From contig NZ_LLYA01000001.1 of assembly GCF_001440415.1 (NCBI RefSeq), positions 1-64,000 on the forward strand: a stretch of DNA of 64,000 bases, read 5' to 3'. Positions 35,246 through 43,645 of this stretch are shown piece after piece. The notes beneath the pieces are model-generated. The model made no database searches, was not told the DNA's origin, and saw only the letters and a program-made list of their open reading frames with translations. Position numbers and translations under genes: made by a program. How positions within the stretch are numbered: position 1 is the first letter of the stretch; each line of letters begins with the position of its first letter. This DNA is from Bradyrhizobium retamae. GTDB taxonomy: Bacteria > Pseudomonadota > Alphaproteobacteria > Rhizobiales > Xanthobacteraceae.

Positions 35246-35363
35246 CGTCGTCCCTGCGAACGCAGGCCCCATACGCCGCGGCCCATCCGTGAGGCGATGG
35301 GGCAGCTATCATTTCAAACAATCAAAGCCGGTGGTTATGGGTCCTGCGTTCCCAGGGACGACG
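35246..35363. repeat. Dispersed repeat (CGTCGTCCCTGCGAACGCAGG family)
   Basis: The left arm CGTCGTCCCTGCGAACGCAG and the right arm CCTGCGTTCCCAGGGACGACG are near-inverse, with a GCCCATCC...GATGGGGC inner stem. It fills most of the gap between the dioxygenase and yqgE stop ends. Confidence 0.6.
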
Positions 35364-35376
35364 CCGCGGCTAGCGC

Positions 35377-36027
35377 CTACGCGTGCCCGGCCTCATTCGA
35401 CAGCATGCCGAGGTCGATGCCGATCTTGCGCAACGCACGTTGATATTTGTCGTCGACGTCGTCGCCGAAGATCAGATCCGGGTCGGCGTCGCAATGCAGC
35501 CAGCCATTGTGCTGGATCTCGTTCTCGAGCTGCCCGGGCGCCCAGCCGGCATAGCCGAGCGCCAGGATGGCATGCTTCGGCCCGGTGCCTTTGGCGATCG
35601 CCTTGAGGATGTCCACCGTCGCGGTCAGGCAGATGCCCTCGTCGATGTTCAGCGTCGCGTCCTTGATGAAGAAATCGCTCGAATGCAGCACGAAACCGCG
35701 GCCGGTATCGACCGGGCCGCCCTTCAACACCTGCATGGTCTCGGCGTTTTCCGGCAGCGTGATCTGGTCGGCCTTCTCGATGATATCGAGTTGCACCAGC
35801 AGTCCTGGAAAGTCGATGCTGCCGGCCGGACGGTTGACAATGATGCCCATCGCCCCTTCCGACGAGTGCGCGCACATGTAGATGACTGAGCGCTCGAAGC
35901 GCGGATCGCCCATGACCGGCATGGCGATCAGCAGCCGGCCGTCCAGATAGCCCTCGCCAGACGAATTATCGCCAAAGCCGGCGGCTTTGCGGCGGACAGG
36001 CTTCGATGTCTTGCCTTCAGGGCTCAT
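35377..36027 (-). CDS. YqgE/AlgH family protein
   Basis: A 216-residue protein from ATG 36027. The YqgE fold signatures are present: [28 protein letters not shown] split over residues ~28-56, [26 protein letters not shown] and the [17 protein letters not shown] block. A 27-residue charged N-terminal extension is typical of rhizobial members. Family members are cytoplasmic and poorly defined; AlgH of Pseudomonas affects alginate and oxidative stress. It is divergent from the DsbD-N-like gene, which may share its regulatory interval. Confidence 0.9.
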   Translation of the reverse strand: MSPEGKTSKPVRRKAAGFGDNSSGEGYLDGRLLIAMPVMGDPRFERSVIYMCAHSSEGAMGIIVNRPAGSIDFPGLLVQLDIIEKADQITLPENAETMQVLKGGPVDTGRGFVLHSSDFFIKDATLNIDEGICLTATVDILKAIAKGTGPKHAILALGYAGWAPGQLENEIQHNGWLHCDADPDLIFGDDVDDKYQRALRKIGIDLGMLSNEAGHA

Positions 36028-36164
36028 CCGCAAAGGCCTTTCTCTTGCAGGTTCATATCCTGATATCGGGTGCGGTTTCTGTCAATCAAGCTTCCGGCAT
36101 CATTCGGCTGCCGATCACACGCAATTCAATGGTTTGCCTCGAAACTTGCCTGTAAAGACGTGCC

Positions 36165-36998
36165 ATGAGCGTCCTAGTTCCCCTGCGCGCCGCACTCGGC
36201 GTCGCCGCCTTGAGTGTCGCGTGTGCGGCGTCGGATGTTCGCGCCCAGGATGCCTCGCCGTGGCAACACGACGCCCATTCCGCGGTACGGTTGCTGGCGG
36301 GATCACGCAGCGGCGCGGTGCTGCTCGGCGGCGTAGCCATCCAGTTGCAGCCGGGATGGAAGACCTATTGGCGGACGCCCGGGGATTCCGGCGTGCCACC
36401 GCGCTTCGACTTCTCCAAATCCGACAATGTCGAAGCCGTGACGGTGCTGTGGCCGGCGCCGATGAAATTCGACGACGGCGCAGGCGGCACCGCGCTGGGA
36501 TACAAGCAACAGGTCGTGCTGCCGTTGCGGATCGTCGCCAAGAATGCCGACAAGCCGGTGACACTGCGCACCCACATCAGCTACGCGGTTTGCGAAAAGC
36601 TCTGCATTCCCGTCGAAGCCCATGCCGAACTCGCTTTTGCCAGCGTGGCAAGTACCGAGGACGGTACACTGTCCGATGCGCTCAATGCGGTGCCGAAGCC
36701 GGCCAATGTCGGGGACCCCAATCCGCTGACCATCCGCGACGTCAAGCGCGAGGGAAAGAACGTGCTGGTCGACGTGACCGCGCCCGAGGCCAGGGAGGTC
36801 AACCTGTTCGCCGAGGGGCCGACGCCCGACTGGGCGTTGCCGGTTCCCAAGCTCGTGGAGCAAGGCCCGCCCGGCGTCAAACGCTTTGCCTTCGAACTCG
36901 ACGGCCTGCCGCCCGGCGCCAGTCCGGAAGGCGCCGCACTCAAACTGACGCTCGTCGGCGGCGACCGGGCCTACGAGTTCAACGTCAGTTTGAATTGA
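36165..36998 (+). CDS. Periplasmic DsbD-N-terminal-like protein (ScsB/DsbD alpha domain)
   Basis: A 277-residue protein with a signal peptide (~1-28, ending VRAQ). The main part is a DsbD_N (PF11412)-like domain: HSAVRLLAGSRSG, the LQPGWKTYWRTPGDSGVPP signature and the paired Cys C143/C147 in YAVCEKLCIPVEA. In full DsbD/ScsB this alpha domain passes electrons from a membrane part to periplasmic thiol proteins. Here no membrane or thioredoxin domain follows, so it is a stand-alone version, common in Rhizobiales. A strong hairpin lies about 100 bases after its stop. Confidence 0.82.
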   Translation: MSVLVPLRAALGVAALSVACAASDVRAQDASPWQHDAHSAVRLLAGSRSGAVLLGGVAIQLQPGWKTYWRTPGDSGVPPRFDFSKSDNVEAVTVLWPAPMKFDDGAGGTALGYKQQVVLPLRIVAKNADKPVTLRTHISYAVCEKLCIPVEAHAELAFASVASTEDGTLSDALNAVPKPANVGDPNPLTIRDVKREGKNVLVDVTAPEAREVNLFAEGPTPDWALPVPKLVEQGPPGVKRFAFELDGLPPGASPEGAALKLTLVGGDRAYEFNVSLN

Positions 36999-37098
36999 CG
37001 CGACTTGAATTGACGCGACCTGCCGACCCTGCGGACGTGCTCAGCCGCGCCACGATGCCGCAAGGTGTTTCCACCCGGTGCAGCGACGCTTTCCAGTC

Positions 37099-37130
37099 AG
37101 AGGAGAGCCGGCGCTTGGCAGCTCTCCTCT
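37099..37130. terminator. Strong inverted repeat between convergent genes
   Basis: AGAGGAGAGC (37099-37108) and GCTCTCCTCT (37121-37130) are perfect ten-base arms with a 12-base loop. It lies between the DsbD-N-like gene and the small secreted gene and could serve both. Confidence 0.6.
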
Positions 37131-37148
37131 TCGGCAACGTGTGTCCTC

Positions 37149-37406
37149 CTAGCTCTTCTGGCCGCTCATCTGCTGAGCGCGCATATAGCTCTTGCAAGCG
37201 CTACGCATGTCGCCCTTTGACATGGCGGCATTCGCCGCGCCCATCTCTTTCATCATCGCAAATTTGCCGGGGCTGTCAGGCATAGCGTTACTGGACGCGA
37301 CGAGCTTGGCCATGTTTTCGCTTGTGCAAGCCGTCTTCTGGGCAGAAGCCGGGCTGACAGCCAGCGCGGCGGTGATCGTTACAGCGGTGACAAGCAGTAG
37401 TTTCAT
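37149..37406 (-). CDS. Small secreted protein of unknown function
   Basis: An 85-residue protein from ATG 37406 with GGAGG upstream. Residues 1-22 are a signal peptide (cleavage near SASA-QK). The mature part has two Cys (ACTSENMA and SACKSYM), many Met and Ala, and a helix pair EMGAANAAMSKGDMRSACK. It looks like a small helical periplasmic protein of the type found in many Bradyrhizobium genomes. No function is known. It lies at the end of a convergent pair with the DsbD-N-like gene. Confidence 0.7.
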   Translation of the reverse strand: MKLLLVTAVTITAALAVSPASAQKTACTSENMAKLVASSNAMPDSPGKFAMMKEMGAANAAMSKGDMRSACKSYMRAQQMSGQKS

Positions 37407-37497
37407 ATTTTTCCTCCCCGGCCGCACCATGCGGCCGAAGCTCAGAATTACAAAAAGCCAGAAAAGTTCCGCCAACCCGGGACCAACCGGCATGAAG

Positions 37498-37650
37498 CTA
37501 CGAAACCGGAGATACCTGCACGGCTGGCGGGGGCCTGTGGGTCGGTATGGGATCGGGCGCGTTGATCAGATAGAGCGCGCCCGCCACCAGCATGATGGCA
37601 GCGATCACCAATCCCAACATGGCCAGCACCAGATCGTTCGGGTCATCCAT
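37498..37650 (-). CDS. Small single-pass membrane protein (50 aa)
   Basis: From ATG 37650 the product is MDDPNDLVLAMLGLVIAAIM followed by LVAGALYLINAPDPIPTHRP and a Pro/Val tail. One hydrophobic helix (~residues 7-30) is flanked by an acidic start and a proline-rich end. There is no clear Shine-Dalgarno site, and the call rests on the well-formed membrane segment and the same-strand gene 90 bases downstream. No function. Confidence 0.45.
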   Translation of the reverse strand: MDDPNDLVLAMLGLVIAAIMLVAGALYLINAPDPIPTHRPPPAVQVSPVS

Positions 37651-38146
37651 CTCGCGGCCCGGACATGCGGGCGTTCGGGTGCGATGGCAGCCATCGCCTT
37701 TGGCTATCCGCGCGAGCGCCTGTGATGAATAACGGCGGGTCCGAAGACCTTTGGCTATCCGCGACATGCGCCGTTGTGAACGGCGGGCGATGGCTCCGCG
37801 GCATCAAACGACGGCCCAGCCGTTTTGTTCCTGACTTCGTAGTTTCGTGGCACCCCGACCAAGCAGCTCAGGGTTCGAGCCGTCCAGGAGCGATCAACGG
37901 ATCGGGTCGCCGCGACGTTGCCGCTGCGCCAAGCCATGGTCGGCGGCGGCTCCTGCCCGTGCGTTAAGCAAAAATTTTCGCTGACCTCTTGAACACAATT
38001 TTTGTGCTCCTCAGATCATTTTCCGCGCCGGAGGCGCTTCGATGCCGCAGACGGCGCGCATCCAAATCCGCAGCCCCGGTTTGCAGGCCGGGCGACGCAA
38101 TCGTCAAACGAGGAAAGGATAGATCTGTCAGCCACGGGAGCTTGAG
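37651..38146. other. Gene-free interval with a short degenerate direct repeat
   Basis: No gene is convincing. CTTTGGCTATCCGCG occurs twice (near 37697 and 37750), each followed within 30 bases by a GGCGGG(T/C) box, giving a ~53-base tandem unit. The rest is unremarkable. Confidence 0.4.
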
Positions 38147-38266
38147 ATGAGCACCTCTGTTCAGCGAAGGCCGCGCAAGGGCGGATCGCTTGTTCTTGAC
38201 TGGCTCATGGTCGCAATGAGCTTCGCAACGATCGCTTGGATCAGTTTTCGAACGATAGGAGGATGA
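38147..38266 (+). CDS. Short membrane peptide upstream of and coupled to the next gene (39 aa)
   Basis: ATG 38147 opens 39 codons ending TGA at 38264-38266, with GGGAG before it. The product starts MSTSVQRRPRKGGSLVLDWL and continues into a hydrophobic run ending FRTIGG, so it is basic then single-pass. Its last codons (GGAGGATGA) are also the ribosome-binding site of the gene at 38268. This arrangement would couple translation of the two. It may be a leader peptide or a small subunit; I cannot decide. Confidence 0.45.
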   Translation: MSTSVQRRPRKGGSLVLDWLMVAMSFATIAWISFRTIGG

Positions 38267-38267
38267 T

Positions 38268-38615
38268 ATGATCACTGATCACACCATTGTCTCCGCTCGG
38301 GCGGAGCAACGCAAAAAGGCTGCTGAAGATCGCCGCTTCATCCGGCGATTGATCGCAGCTTTCACCGGCGCGGCGTTGGCCATGCCGGCGCTGGCAGCCT
38401 GGGGAATCGATAGTCCGCATACCCAGCAGCCTTCCGATCGCGCCGTGACTCCGATCATCTTGCCGCCAATTCCCTACCTCGATTCCATGCCCTGGATGCA
38501 GTGGAACGTGAACGCCAACGCGTCCAAGACCGACCTCCTGCTGTCGCCGACATTGCGGTGGGGAATTGGGCTGACACCAGTGGCGCAGGATCAGCAGAAG
38601 CTGTCGGCTAACTGA
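38268..38615 (+). CDS. Small exported hypothetical protein
   Basis: A 115-residue protein with GGAGG four to five bases before the ATG. Basic N-terminal residues 10-28 (AEQRKKAAEDRRFIRRLI) precede a hydrophobic segment (~28-46) that looks like a late signal peptide or anchor. The mature part is Pro-, Trp- and Met-rich: PIILPPIPYLDSMPWMQW, then KTDLLLSPTLRWGIGLTP, which resembles the start of an outer-membrane or periplasmic beta structure. No family was recognised. It follows a coupled 39-residue reading frame. Confidence 0.55.
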   Translation: MITDHTIVSARAEQRKKAAEDRRFIRRLIAAFTGAALAMPALAAWGIDSPHTQQPSDRAVTPIILPPIPYLDSMPWMQWNVNANASKTDLLLSPTLRWGIGLTPVAQDQQKLSAN

Positions 38616-38850
38616 GCCAAGTCCGTCCGGATGCGATTTGCGATTGCTCGCGCAGATCGCATCCATCTGCAGCGGCTCGGTACAAGCTATTCCTGGTAGG
38701 GCATGACCGCGGAGCGGCGTCGGTCGGCCGAAAGCCACTCATATCGGTCCCACGGGCCCCCCACCCAACCGAATCTTAACGAATGGTTGATACATCCGAT
38801 CGTCGCCGCCGCCTCGCGGCACGTTTCGGGGATGTACCGTTGTGGCCGTA

Positions 38851-40209
38851 ATGGATTCGCAATCCGCAACCGCTCCGCCTGGTGGCGTGATCGCGCGCCT
38901 GCGTGCGCTGCTTGGCGGCTCCAGTGAAGCCTCCGTTACAAGGCGGCTGGCCGGCACGATCTTCGTGATCCGCGTCTTCAGCGCAGCGCTTGCCTATTTC
39001 TCGCAGATCCTGCTGGCGCGCTGGATGGGCGGCTCGGACTATGGCGTCTATGTCTATGTCTGGACCTGGGTGCTGCTGCTCGGCAGCATGATGGATTTCG
39101 GCATCTCGGCATCCGCGCAGAAGCTCATTCCGGAATATCGTACACGCGGCGAACACGCGCTGTTGCGCGGCTTCCTCTCCGGCAGCCGATGGATGACGTT
39201 CGGTGTGTCCTCCATCGTCTCGCTGCTGCTGGCGGGCGCGGTGAAGGGATTGTCGCCGTGGATCGACGGCAACGCGATCGTTCCCCTCTACATCGGTTGC
39301 CTGACACTGCCGGCGTTCGTCGTCGCCAACACCCAGGACGGCATCGCCCGCTCGCACGACTGGATGCGGCTTGGCCTGGTGCCGCAGTTCATCGTGCGCC
39401 AGTCGCTGATCATTGGCCTGACCGCCGGCGCCTTCGTGCTCGGCTTCGATCTCGGCGCCACCGCCGCGATGTCGGCCAGCGCCGCTGCGGTATGGATCGC
39501 GATGATCGGCCAGATGATCGTGCTCAATCGCAAGCTCGGCGGCCACATCGAGCCCGGCCCCCGAGCCTACGACTTCCGCGGCTGGCTCGCGGTCTCGCTG
39601 CCGATCCTGATGGTGGAGAGCTTTTATCTGCTGTTGTCATACACCGACGTGCTGGTGCTGCAGCAATTCCGCTCCTCGGAAGAGGTCGGCGTCTACTTTG
39701 CCGTAGTGAAGACGCTGGCGCTGGTCTCCTTCATTCACTACGCGATGGGGGCTTCGACTGCGCATCGCTTTGCCGAGTATCACGCGCAGGGCGACAAGCC
39801 GCGGCTGTCGGCCTATGTGGCGCATGCGATCCAGTGGACGTTCTGGCCGTCGCTCGGCGCGACTATTCTGCTGCTGGCGCTGGGCAAGCCGCTATTGTGG
39901 CTGTTCGGACCGCAATTCGTCGTCGGCTATGACATCATGTTCATTGCAGCGATTGGCCTTGTGGTGCGTTCCGCCATCGGCCCAGTCGAGCGGCTCCTGA
40001 ATATGCTCGGCCATCAGCACATCTGCGCGCTGGCCTATGCGCTCGCCTTTGTCATGAATGCTGTGCTGTGCGTCGTCCTGGTGCCCCACTTCGGCGGCCA
40101 TGGCGCGGCAGCGGCGACCTCGATCTCGCTGACGTTCGAGACGGTGCTGCTGTTCTGGATCGTGCGCCGGCGGCTCGGACTGCGCGTGTTGGCGTTCGGG
40201 AAGCGTTGA
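38851..40209 (+). CDS. Polysaccharide flippase (Wzx/MATE-like membrane protein)
   Basis: About 452 residues from ATG 38851; a GTG at 38842 would add three. It begins with the flippase landmark LAYFSQILLARWMGGSDYGVY and has about 12-14 hydrophobic segments, an SGSRWMTFGVSS first loop, and the typical PVERLLNMLGHQ segment near TM10. Flippases of this type export lipid-linked glycan units in the inner membrane for exopolysaccharide or O-antigen. No glycosyltransferase is nearby; GalU at 23.7 kb could supply sugar precursor but is far. The last residues are basic. Confidence 0.88.
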   Translation: MDSQSATAPPGGVIARLRALLGGSSEASVTRRLAGTIFVIRVFSAALAYFSQILLARWMGGSDYGVYVYVWTWVLLLGSMMDFGISASAQKLIPEYRTRGEHALLRGFLSGSRWMTFGVSSIVSLLLAGAVKGLSPWIDGNAIVPLYIGCLTLPAFVVANTQDGIARSHDWMRLGLVPQFIVRQSLIIGLTAGAFVLGFDLGATAAMSASAAAVWIAMIGQMIVLNRKLGGHIEPGPRAYDFRGWLAVSLPILMVESFYLLLSYTDVLVLQQFRSSEEVGVYFAVVKTLALVSFIHYAMGASTAHRFAEYHAQGDKPRLSAYVAHAIQWTFWPSLGATILLLALGKPLLWLFGPQFVVGYDIMFIAAIGLVVRSAIGPVERLLNMLGHQHICALAYALAFVMNAVLCVVLVPHFGGHGAAAATSISLTFETVLLFWIVRRRLGLRVLAFGKR

Positions 40210-40576
40210 TCGTGGAGCCACCGGAGCGGTTGGAACACGGCCGCTTGCATCTCAAGTCCGTGTCGTAACCGTCCTGCGTTATCCGTTCCGGATTTTCTAT
40301 CGTGTGCGCAAGGACGATCGATATCCTGCACATCCGACATACGTCGCGACGGCCCGTTAACGAGGTTGACCAGTAAGGGCCCCGCCAGGCGGCCGACAGC
40401 ATCAACGAGGCAGGATACCGGTTTCGCTCTGCACCGCCAAATTGGGGAAAATAACCACCGGATTCCCGTGTGCGCATGAAATATTCTTATTTCACCCGAT
40501 GCGCCGCCATCGATAGGACGTTTATCCCCTGCGTTGATATATACTCGCACATGCCAAATGGAACTTGCACCCGGAA
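40210..40576. other. Intergenic interval without a recognisable gene
   Basis: The open frames here are antisense or lack start signals. AT-rich TATATAC near 40545 could belong to a promoter for the permease gene. No repeat was recognised. Confidence 0.4.
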
Positions 40577-41407
40577 ATGATTGATCCGCTTTACGTTGCC
40601 TCGGGATTCGGCGTCGGCCTGCTGGTCGGGATGACCGGTGTCGGCGGCGGCTCGCTGATGACGCCGTTGCTGATTCTGCTATTCGGCATCCACCCGTCGA
40701 CCGCTGTCGGCACCGATCTTCTATATGCCGCGGCCACCAAGACGGGCGGCAGCCTGGTGCATGGCTTTGCACGCAGTATCCACTGGCCGGCCGTGATGCG
40801 CCTTGCCAGCGGCAGCATCCCGGCAAGCGTCGTTACCTTGCTCGTGCTGTGGCAGCTCGAGCTCAAGGGGGAGGCCGCGCGCAGCGTGGTCAATCTGGTG
40901 CTGTGCTTCGCGCTCCTCCTCACGGCGACATCGTTGATCTTCCGCAGGGCGATCATGGATCACTATCGCCGACGCATGGAAGGGTTCGATGCCGCGGCGA
41001 CCGGCCGCGCGACCGTGATGGTCGGCGTGGCGCTCGGTGTGCTGGTCTCGATTTCATCCGTCGGTGCCGGCGCCGTCGGCGTCACCGCGCTCTTGCTGCT
41101 CTATCCCCGCCTGCCGATGGCGACCATTGTCGGTTCCGACATCGCACATGCGGTGCCGCTGACGCTGGTAGCCGGCATCGGACATTGGGCGCTGGGTTCG
41201 GTCGATTGGGCGCTGATGGGTGTGCTGTTGGTCGGATCGTTGCCCGGCATCCTGATCGGCAGCTACTGCGCGGTTCGCGTCCCGGAGACGGTGCTAAGGG
41301 TGGTGCTGGCCACAGTCCTGATTTTGGTGGCCAGCAAGCTCGGCTTCAACGAGCTGCATTTTTCGCAGGCCAGTATCGCAGCTGTCACCGGAAGCGTCGC
41401 CCATTAG
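40577..41407 (+). CDS. TauE/SafE-family permease (probable sulfite/sulfonate exporter)
   Basis: A 276-residue inner-membrane protein from ATG 40577. Two TauE halves are visible: VGLLVGMTGVGGGSLMTPLL (residues ~12-32) with the GVGGGS signature, and VLVSISSVGAGAVGVTALLL (~158-178). Eight hydrophobic segments are expected. The family moves sulfite, sulfoacetate or other organic anions out of the cell; the substrate here is unproven. The sulfate-assimilation locus starts 3 kb away, which fits but does not show a sulfur role. A 99-bp dispersed repeat follows directly. Confidence 0.85.
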   Translation: MIDPLYVASGFGVGLLVGMTGVGGGSLMTPLLILLFGIHPSTAVGTDLLYAAATKTGGSLVHGFARSIHWPAVMRLASGSIPASVVTLLVLWQLELKGEAARSVVNLVLCFALLLTATSLIFRRAIMDHYRRRMEGFDAAATGRATVMVGVALGVLVSISSVGAGAVGVTALLLLYPRLPMATIVGSDIAHAVPLTLVAGIGHWALGSVDWALMGVLLVGSLPGILIGSYCAVRVPETVLRVVLATVLILVASKLGFNELHFSQASIAAVTGSVAH

Positions 41408-41408
41408 C

Positions 41409-41507
41409 GCGTTTTCCAGCGAAGTGGACAGTGGTTCGCGTCAAGAAAACGCGTCAAAACAAAAAAACCTAGAGCCCGGTTCTGATTCAATCAGAACCGG
41501 GCTCTAG
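41409..41507. repeat. 99-bp dispersed repeat, copy 2 (with terminator-like 3' stem)
   Basis: Near-identical to 28084-28180: same start GCGTTTTCCAGCGAAGTGG and same end arms AGAGCCCGGTTCTGATT / AATCAGAACCGGGCTCT. It starts one base after the permease stop codon. The 3' arms form a stem of about 15-17 bases with a short loop. Confidence 0.9.
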
Positions 41508-41538
41508 CCGCGCTTCCCGGGCCTGCTCACGATTTGCC

Positions 41539-42327
41539 TTATTCTGCGGTCCATCCGCCATCGATCGATAGATTGGTGCCGGTGATCTGGGCTGCATCGT
41601 CGCTGCACAGGAACAGCGCCAGTGCGGCGACCTGTTCTGAGGTCACGAACTCCTTAGTCGGCTGCGCTTCCAGCAACACGTCGTTGATGACTTGCTCCTT
41701 GGTCAGGTTACGTGCCTTCATGGTGTCGGGAATCTGCTTTTCCACCAGCGGCGTCCAGACATAACCGGGGCTGATGCAGTTGCAGGTGATCTTGAACGTC
41801 GCAAGCTCCAGTGCCACCGTCTTGGTGAGGCCGGCAATGCCGTGCTTGGCCGAGACGTATGCCGCCTTGAACGGCGACGCCACCAGCGAATGCGCGGAAG
41901 CCGTGTTAATGATACGGCCCCAGCCGCGCTTCTTCATGCCGGGGACTGCAGCGCGGATGCCGTAGAACGCCGACGACAGGTTGATGGCGATAATGGCTTC
42001 CCACTTCTCCGGCGGAAAATCCTCGATCGGCGAGACGAACTGGATGCCGGCATTGTTGACGAGGATATCGACCGAACCAAACGTCTTCTCGCCAAGCGCG
42101 ACCATTTCTGCAATCTCGGCGGGCTTGGTCATGTCGGCGGGCGAGTGCACGGCGCGGACCTTGAAGTCGGTCTCGATGCCGGAACGCTCGCGCTCGATAT
42201 CGGCCGGCACGCCCATGCCGTTGAGGACGACATTGGCGCCGGCGGCGGCAAAAGCGCGCGCGTAAGCCAATCCAATGCCGCTTGTCGAGCCGGTCACGAC
42301 AGCGGTCTTGCCTTTTAACGTACCCAT
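41539..42327 (-). CDS. bdhA: 3-hydroxybutyrate dehydrogenase
   Basis: A 262-residue SDR that interconverts D-3-hydroxybutyrate and acetoacetate in PHB and ketone-body metabolism. I choose ATG 42327, with AGGAG seven bases upstream. Motifs: TGSTSGIGLAYA, NNAGIQFVSPIE (the substrate-pocket VSPIE is characteristic of BdhA), Ser in NTASAHSLV, YVSAKHGIAG, CISPGYVWTPLVEKQI (with the VEKQI mark of HBDH), and TGTNLSIDGGW at the end. It follows the patatin gene by five bases, so they form an operon. A distant phasin gene at 3.4 kb fits a PHB-storing organism. Confidence 0.93.
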   Translation of the reverse strand: MGTLKGKTAVVTGSTSGIGLAYARAFAAAGANVVLNGMGVPADIERERSGIETDFKVRAVHSPADMTKPAEIAEMVALGEKTFGSVDILVNNAGIQFVSPIEDFPPEKWEAIIAINLSSAFYGIRAAVPGMKKRGWGRIINTASAHSLVASPFKAAYVSAKHGIAGLTKTVALELATFKITCNCISPGYVWTPLVEKQIPDTMKARNLTKEQVINDVLLEAQPTKEFVTSEQVAALALFLCSDDAAQITGTNLSIDGGWTAE

Positions 42328-42332
42328 TCCAT

Positions 42333-43508
42333 TCACTCCTGCTTGCCTGCGGCGGTCTTCGAAACATCCCCCGTCATATCGTAGGCCATCATGGTCTGGC
42401 CGGATTGCGGACGCTCCAACACATCCTTGTGACGCATCGACAGATGAACGTCGCGGACGCCTGCGTTCCAGTGTTCGACCATGGCGACATGCGAAAAGTC
42501 GTAATCCTTGGATGACGTTTCGTAGTTCTTGCTCTTGTAAATCAGATGCACGACGGTGACGGTGTTTTCCTTGGCCGCGTTGCAGAGAACTGCCACCGAC
42601 GGATCGTTCTTGAGATCATCGGGCAGCTTTCCGAGCAGCTCGCGCAGCGCCTTTCGCGCGTTGTGCACCTGCTTGTTCTTGTCGGTAGCCATGCGGGTGC
42701 GGCTGGAATAGCGGATGTCCTTTTCGCGCTCTGCGGCCTCCAGCAGCGATGTCGGCAATTCGCCGCGCGCGCTGAACAAATCGACCTGAAAGATCAGGAG
42801 ATCGCGGTTGGTTTCCTCGCTCAGCACATAATCGAGCGGCGTGTTGGAAGCGATGCCGCCGTCCCAATAGTGCTCGCCTTCGATCTCGATGGAAGGAAAG
42901 CCGGGCGGCAGCGCGCCGGAGGCCATGATGTGCTCCGGGCCGATCTTCTTGCCGTGCTTCCTGAAATCGAAACTGTCGAAATATTTCAGGTTGCCCGAGG
43001 TTACCCCGACCGCGCCGACGCTGAGCCGCGTCTTCAGATCGTTGATGCGATCGAAGTCGATCAGCCGCTCCAGCGTTTTCTTCAGCGGCGCAGTGTCATA
43101 ATAGCTTTGCGATTGCCGGCTGCCCGGCGGCCACAAGGGCGCGGGCGGAATGCGCGGCGTGAAGAAGCCCGGTACGCCGAAGGTCGCAATCAGCGCGGCA
43201 CTGGTCTCGTTGAACAGCGAGCGCGCGCGGTCACCCGATGCGACGGGCTTCCATGGCACCGGAGATGATACCATCTCCCAAAATTCTTTCAGCCGATCGA
43301 CGCGCTTTTCGCCTTCATTGCCGGCAATGATCGCGGCATTGACGGAGCCGATCGAAATGCCCGCGATCCATTCGGGTTCGAACCCCGAGCGGCACAGCGC
43401 CTGAAATGCACCCGCCTGATAGGAGCCGAGCGCGCCGCCGCCTTGCAGGACCAGCACACGCTGCGCTTTGGCGGGCGTGGTTGCCGGCGCGGTATCGGAA
43501 TGATCCAT
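42333..43508 (-). CDS. Patatin-like phospholipase with DUF3734 tail
   Basis: A 391-residue protein. The patatin catalytic parts are all present: oxyanion hole GGGALGSYQAG (~23-33), nucleophile elbow GISIGS with Ser52, and the Asp of the dyad D216 in YWDGGIASN. The C-terminal ~110 residues match DUF3734, with YSSRTRMATDKNK and WNAGVRDVHLSMRH. Patatins of this kind cleave acyl chains from phospholipids. It is immediately upstream of bdhA, a pairing frequent in Rhizobiales, which suggests a role in lipid or PHB turnover. Cytoplasmic, no signal peptide. Confidence 0.9.
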   Translation of the reverse strand: MDHSDTAPATTPAKAQRVLVLQGGGALGSYQAGAFQALCRSGFEPEWIAGISIGSVNAAIIAGNEGEKRVDRLKEFWEMVSSPVPWKPVASGDRARSLFNETSAALIATFGVPGFFTPRIPPAPLWPPGSRQSQSYYDTAPLKKTLERLIDFDRINDLKTRLSVGAVGVTSGNLKYFDSFDFRKHGKKIGPEHIMASGALPPGFPSIEIEGEHYWDGGIASNTPLDYVLSEETNRDLLIFQVDLFSARGELPTSLLEAAEREKDIRYSSRTRMATDKNKQVHNARKALRELLGKLPDDLKNDPSVAVLCNAAKENTVTVVHLIYKSKNYETSSKDYDFSHVAMVEHWNAGVRDVHLSMRHKDVLERPQSGQTMMAYDMTGDVSKTAAGKQE

Positions 43509-43645
43509 CGTGACCGTCGGCTAGTGGACAATGACCGGGGCACCGTGGCGGCAGTTCGCGACGGCGTCAATCAGGCAGGATCGAAGCAAGGATCACGCCG
43601 AGTTTATCGCATTGTGAGACGTCGAAGCCCGCATCCGGCGTTGCC

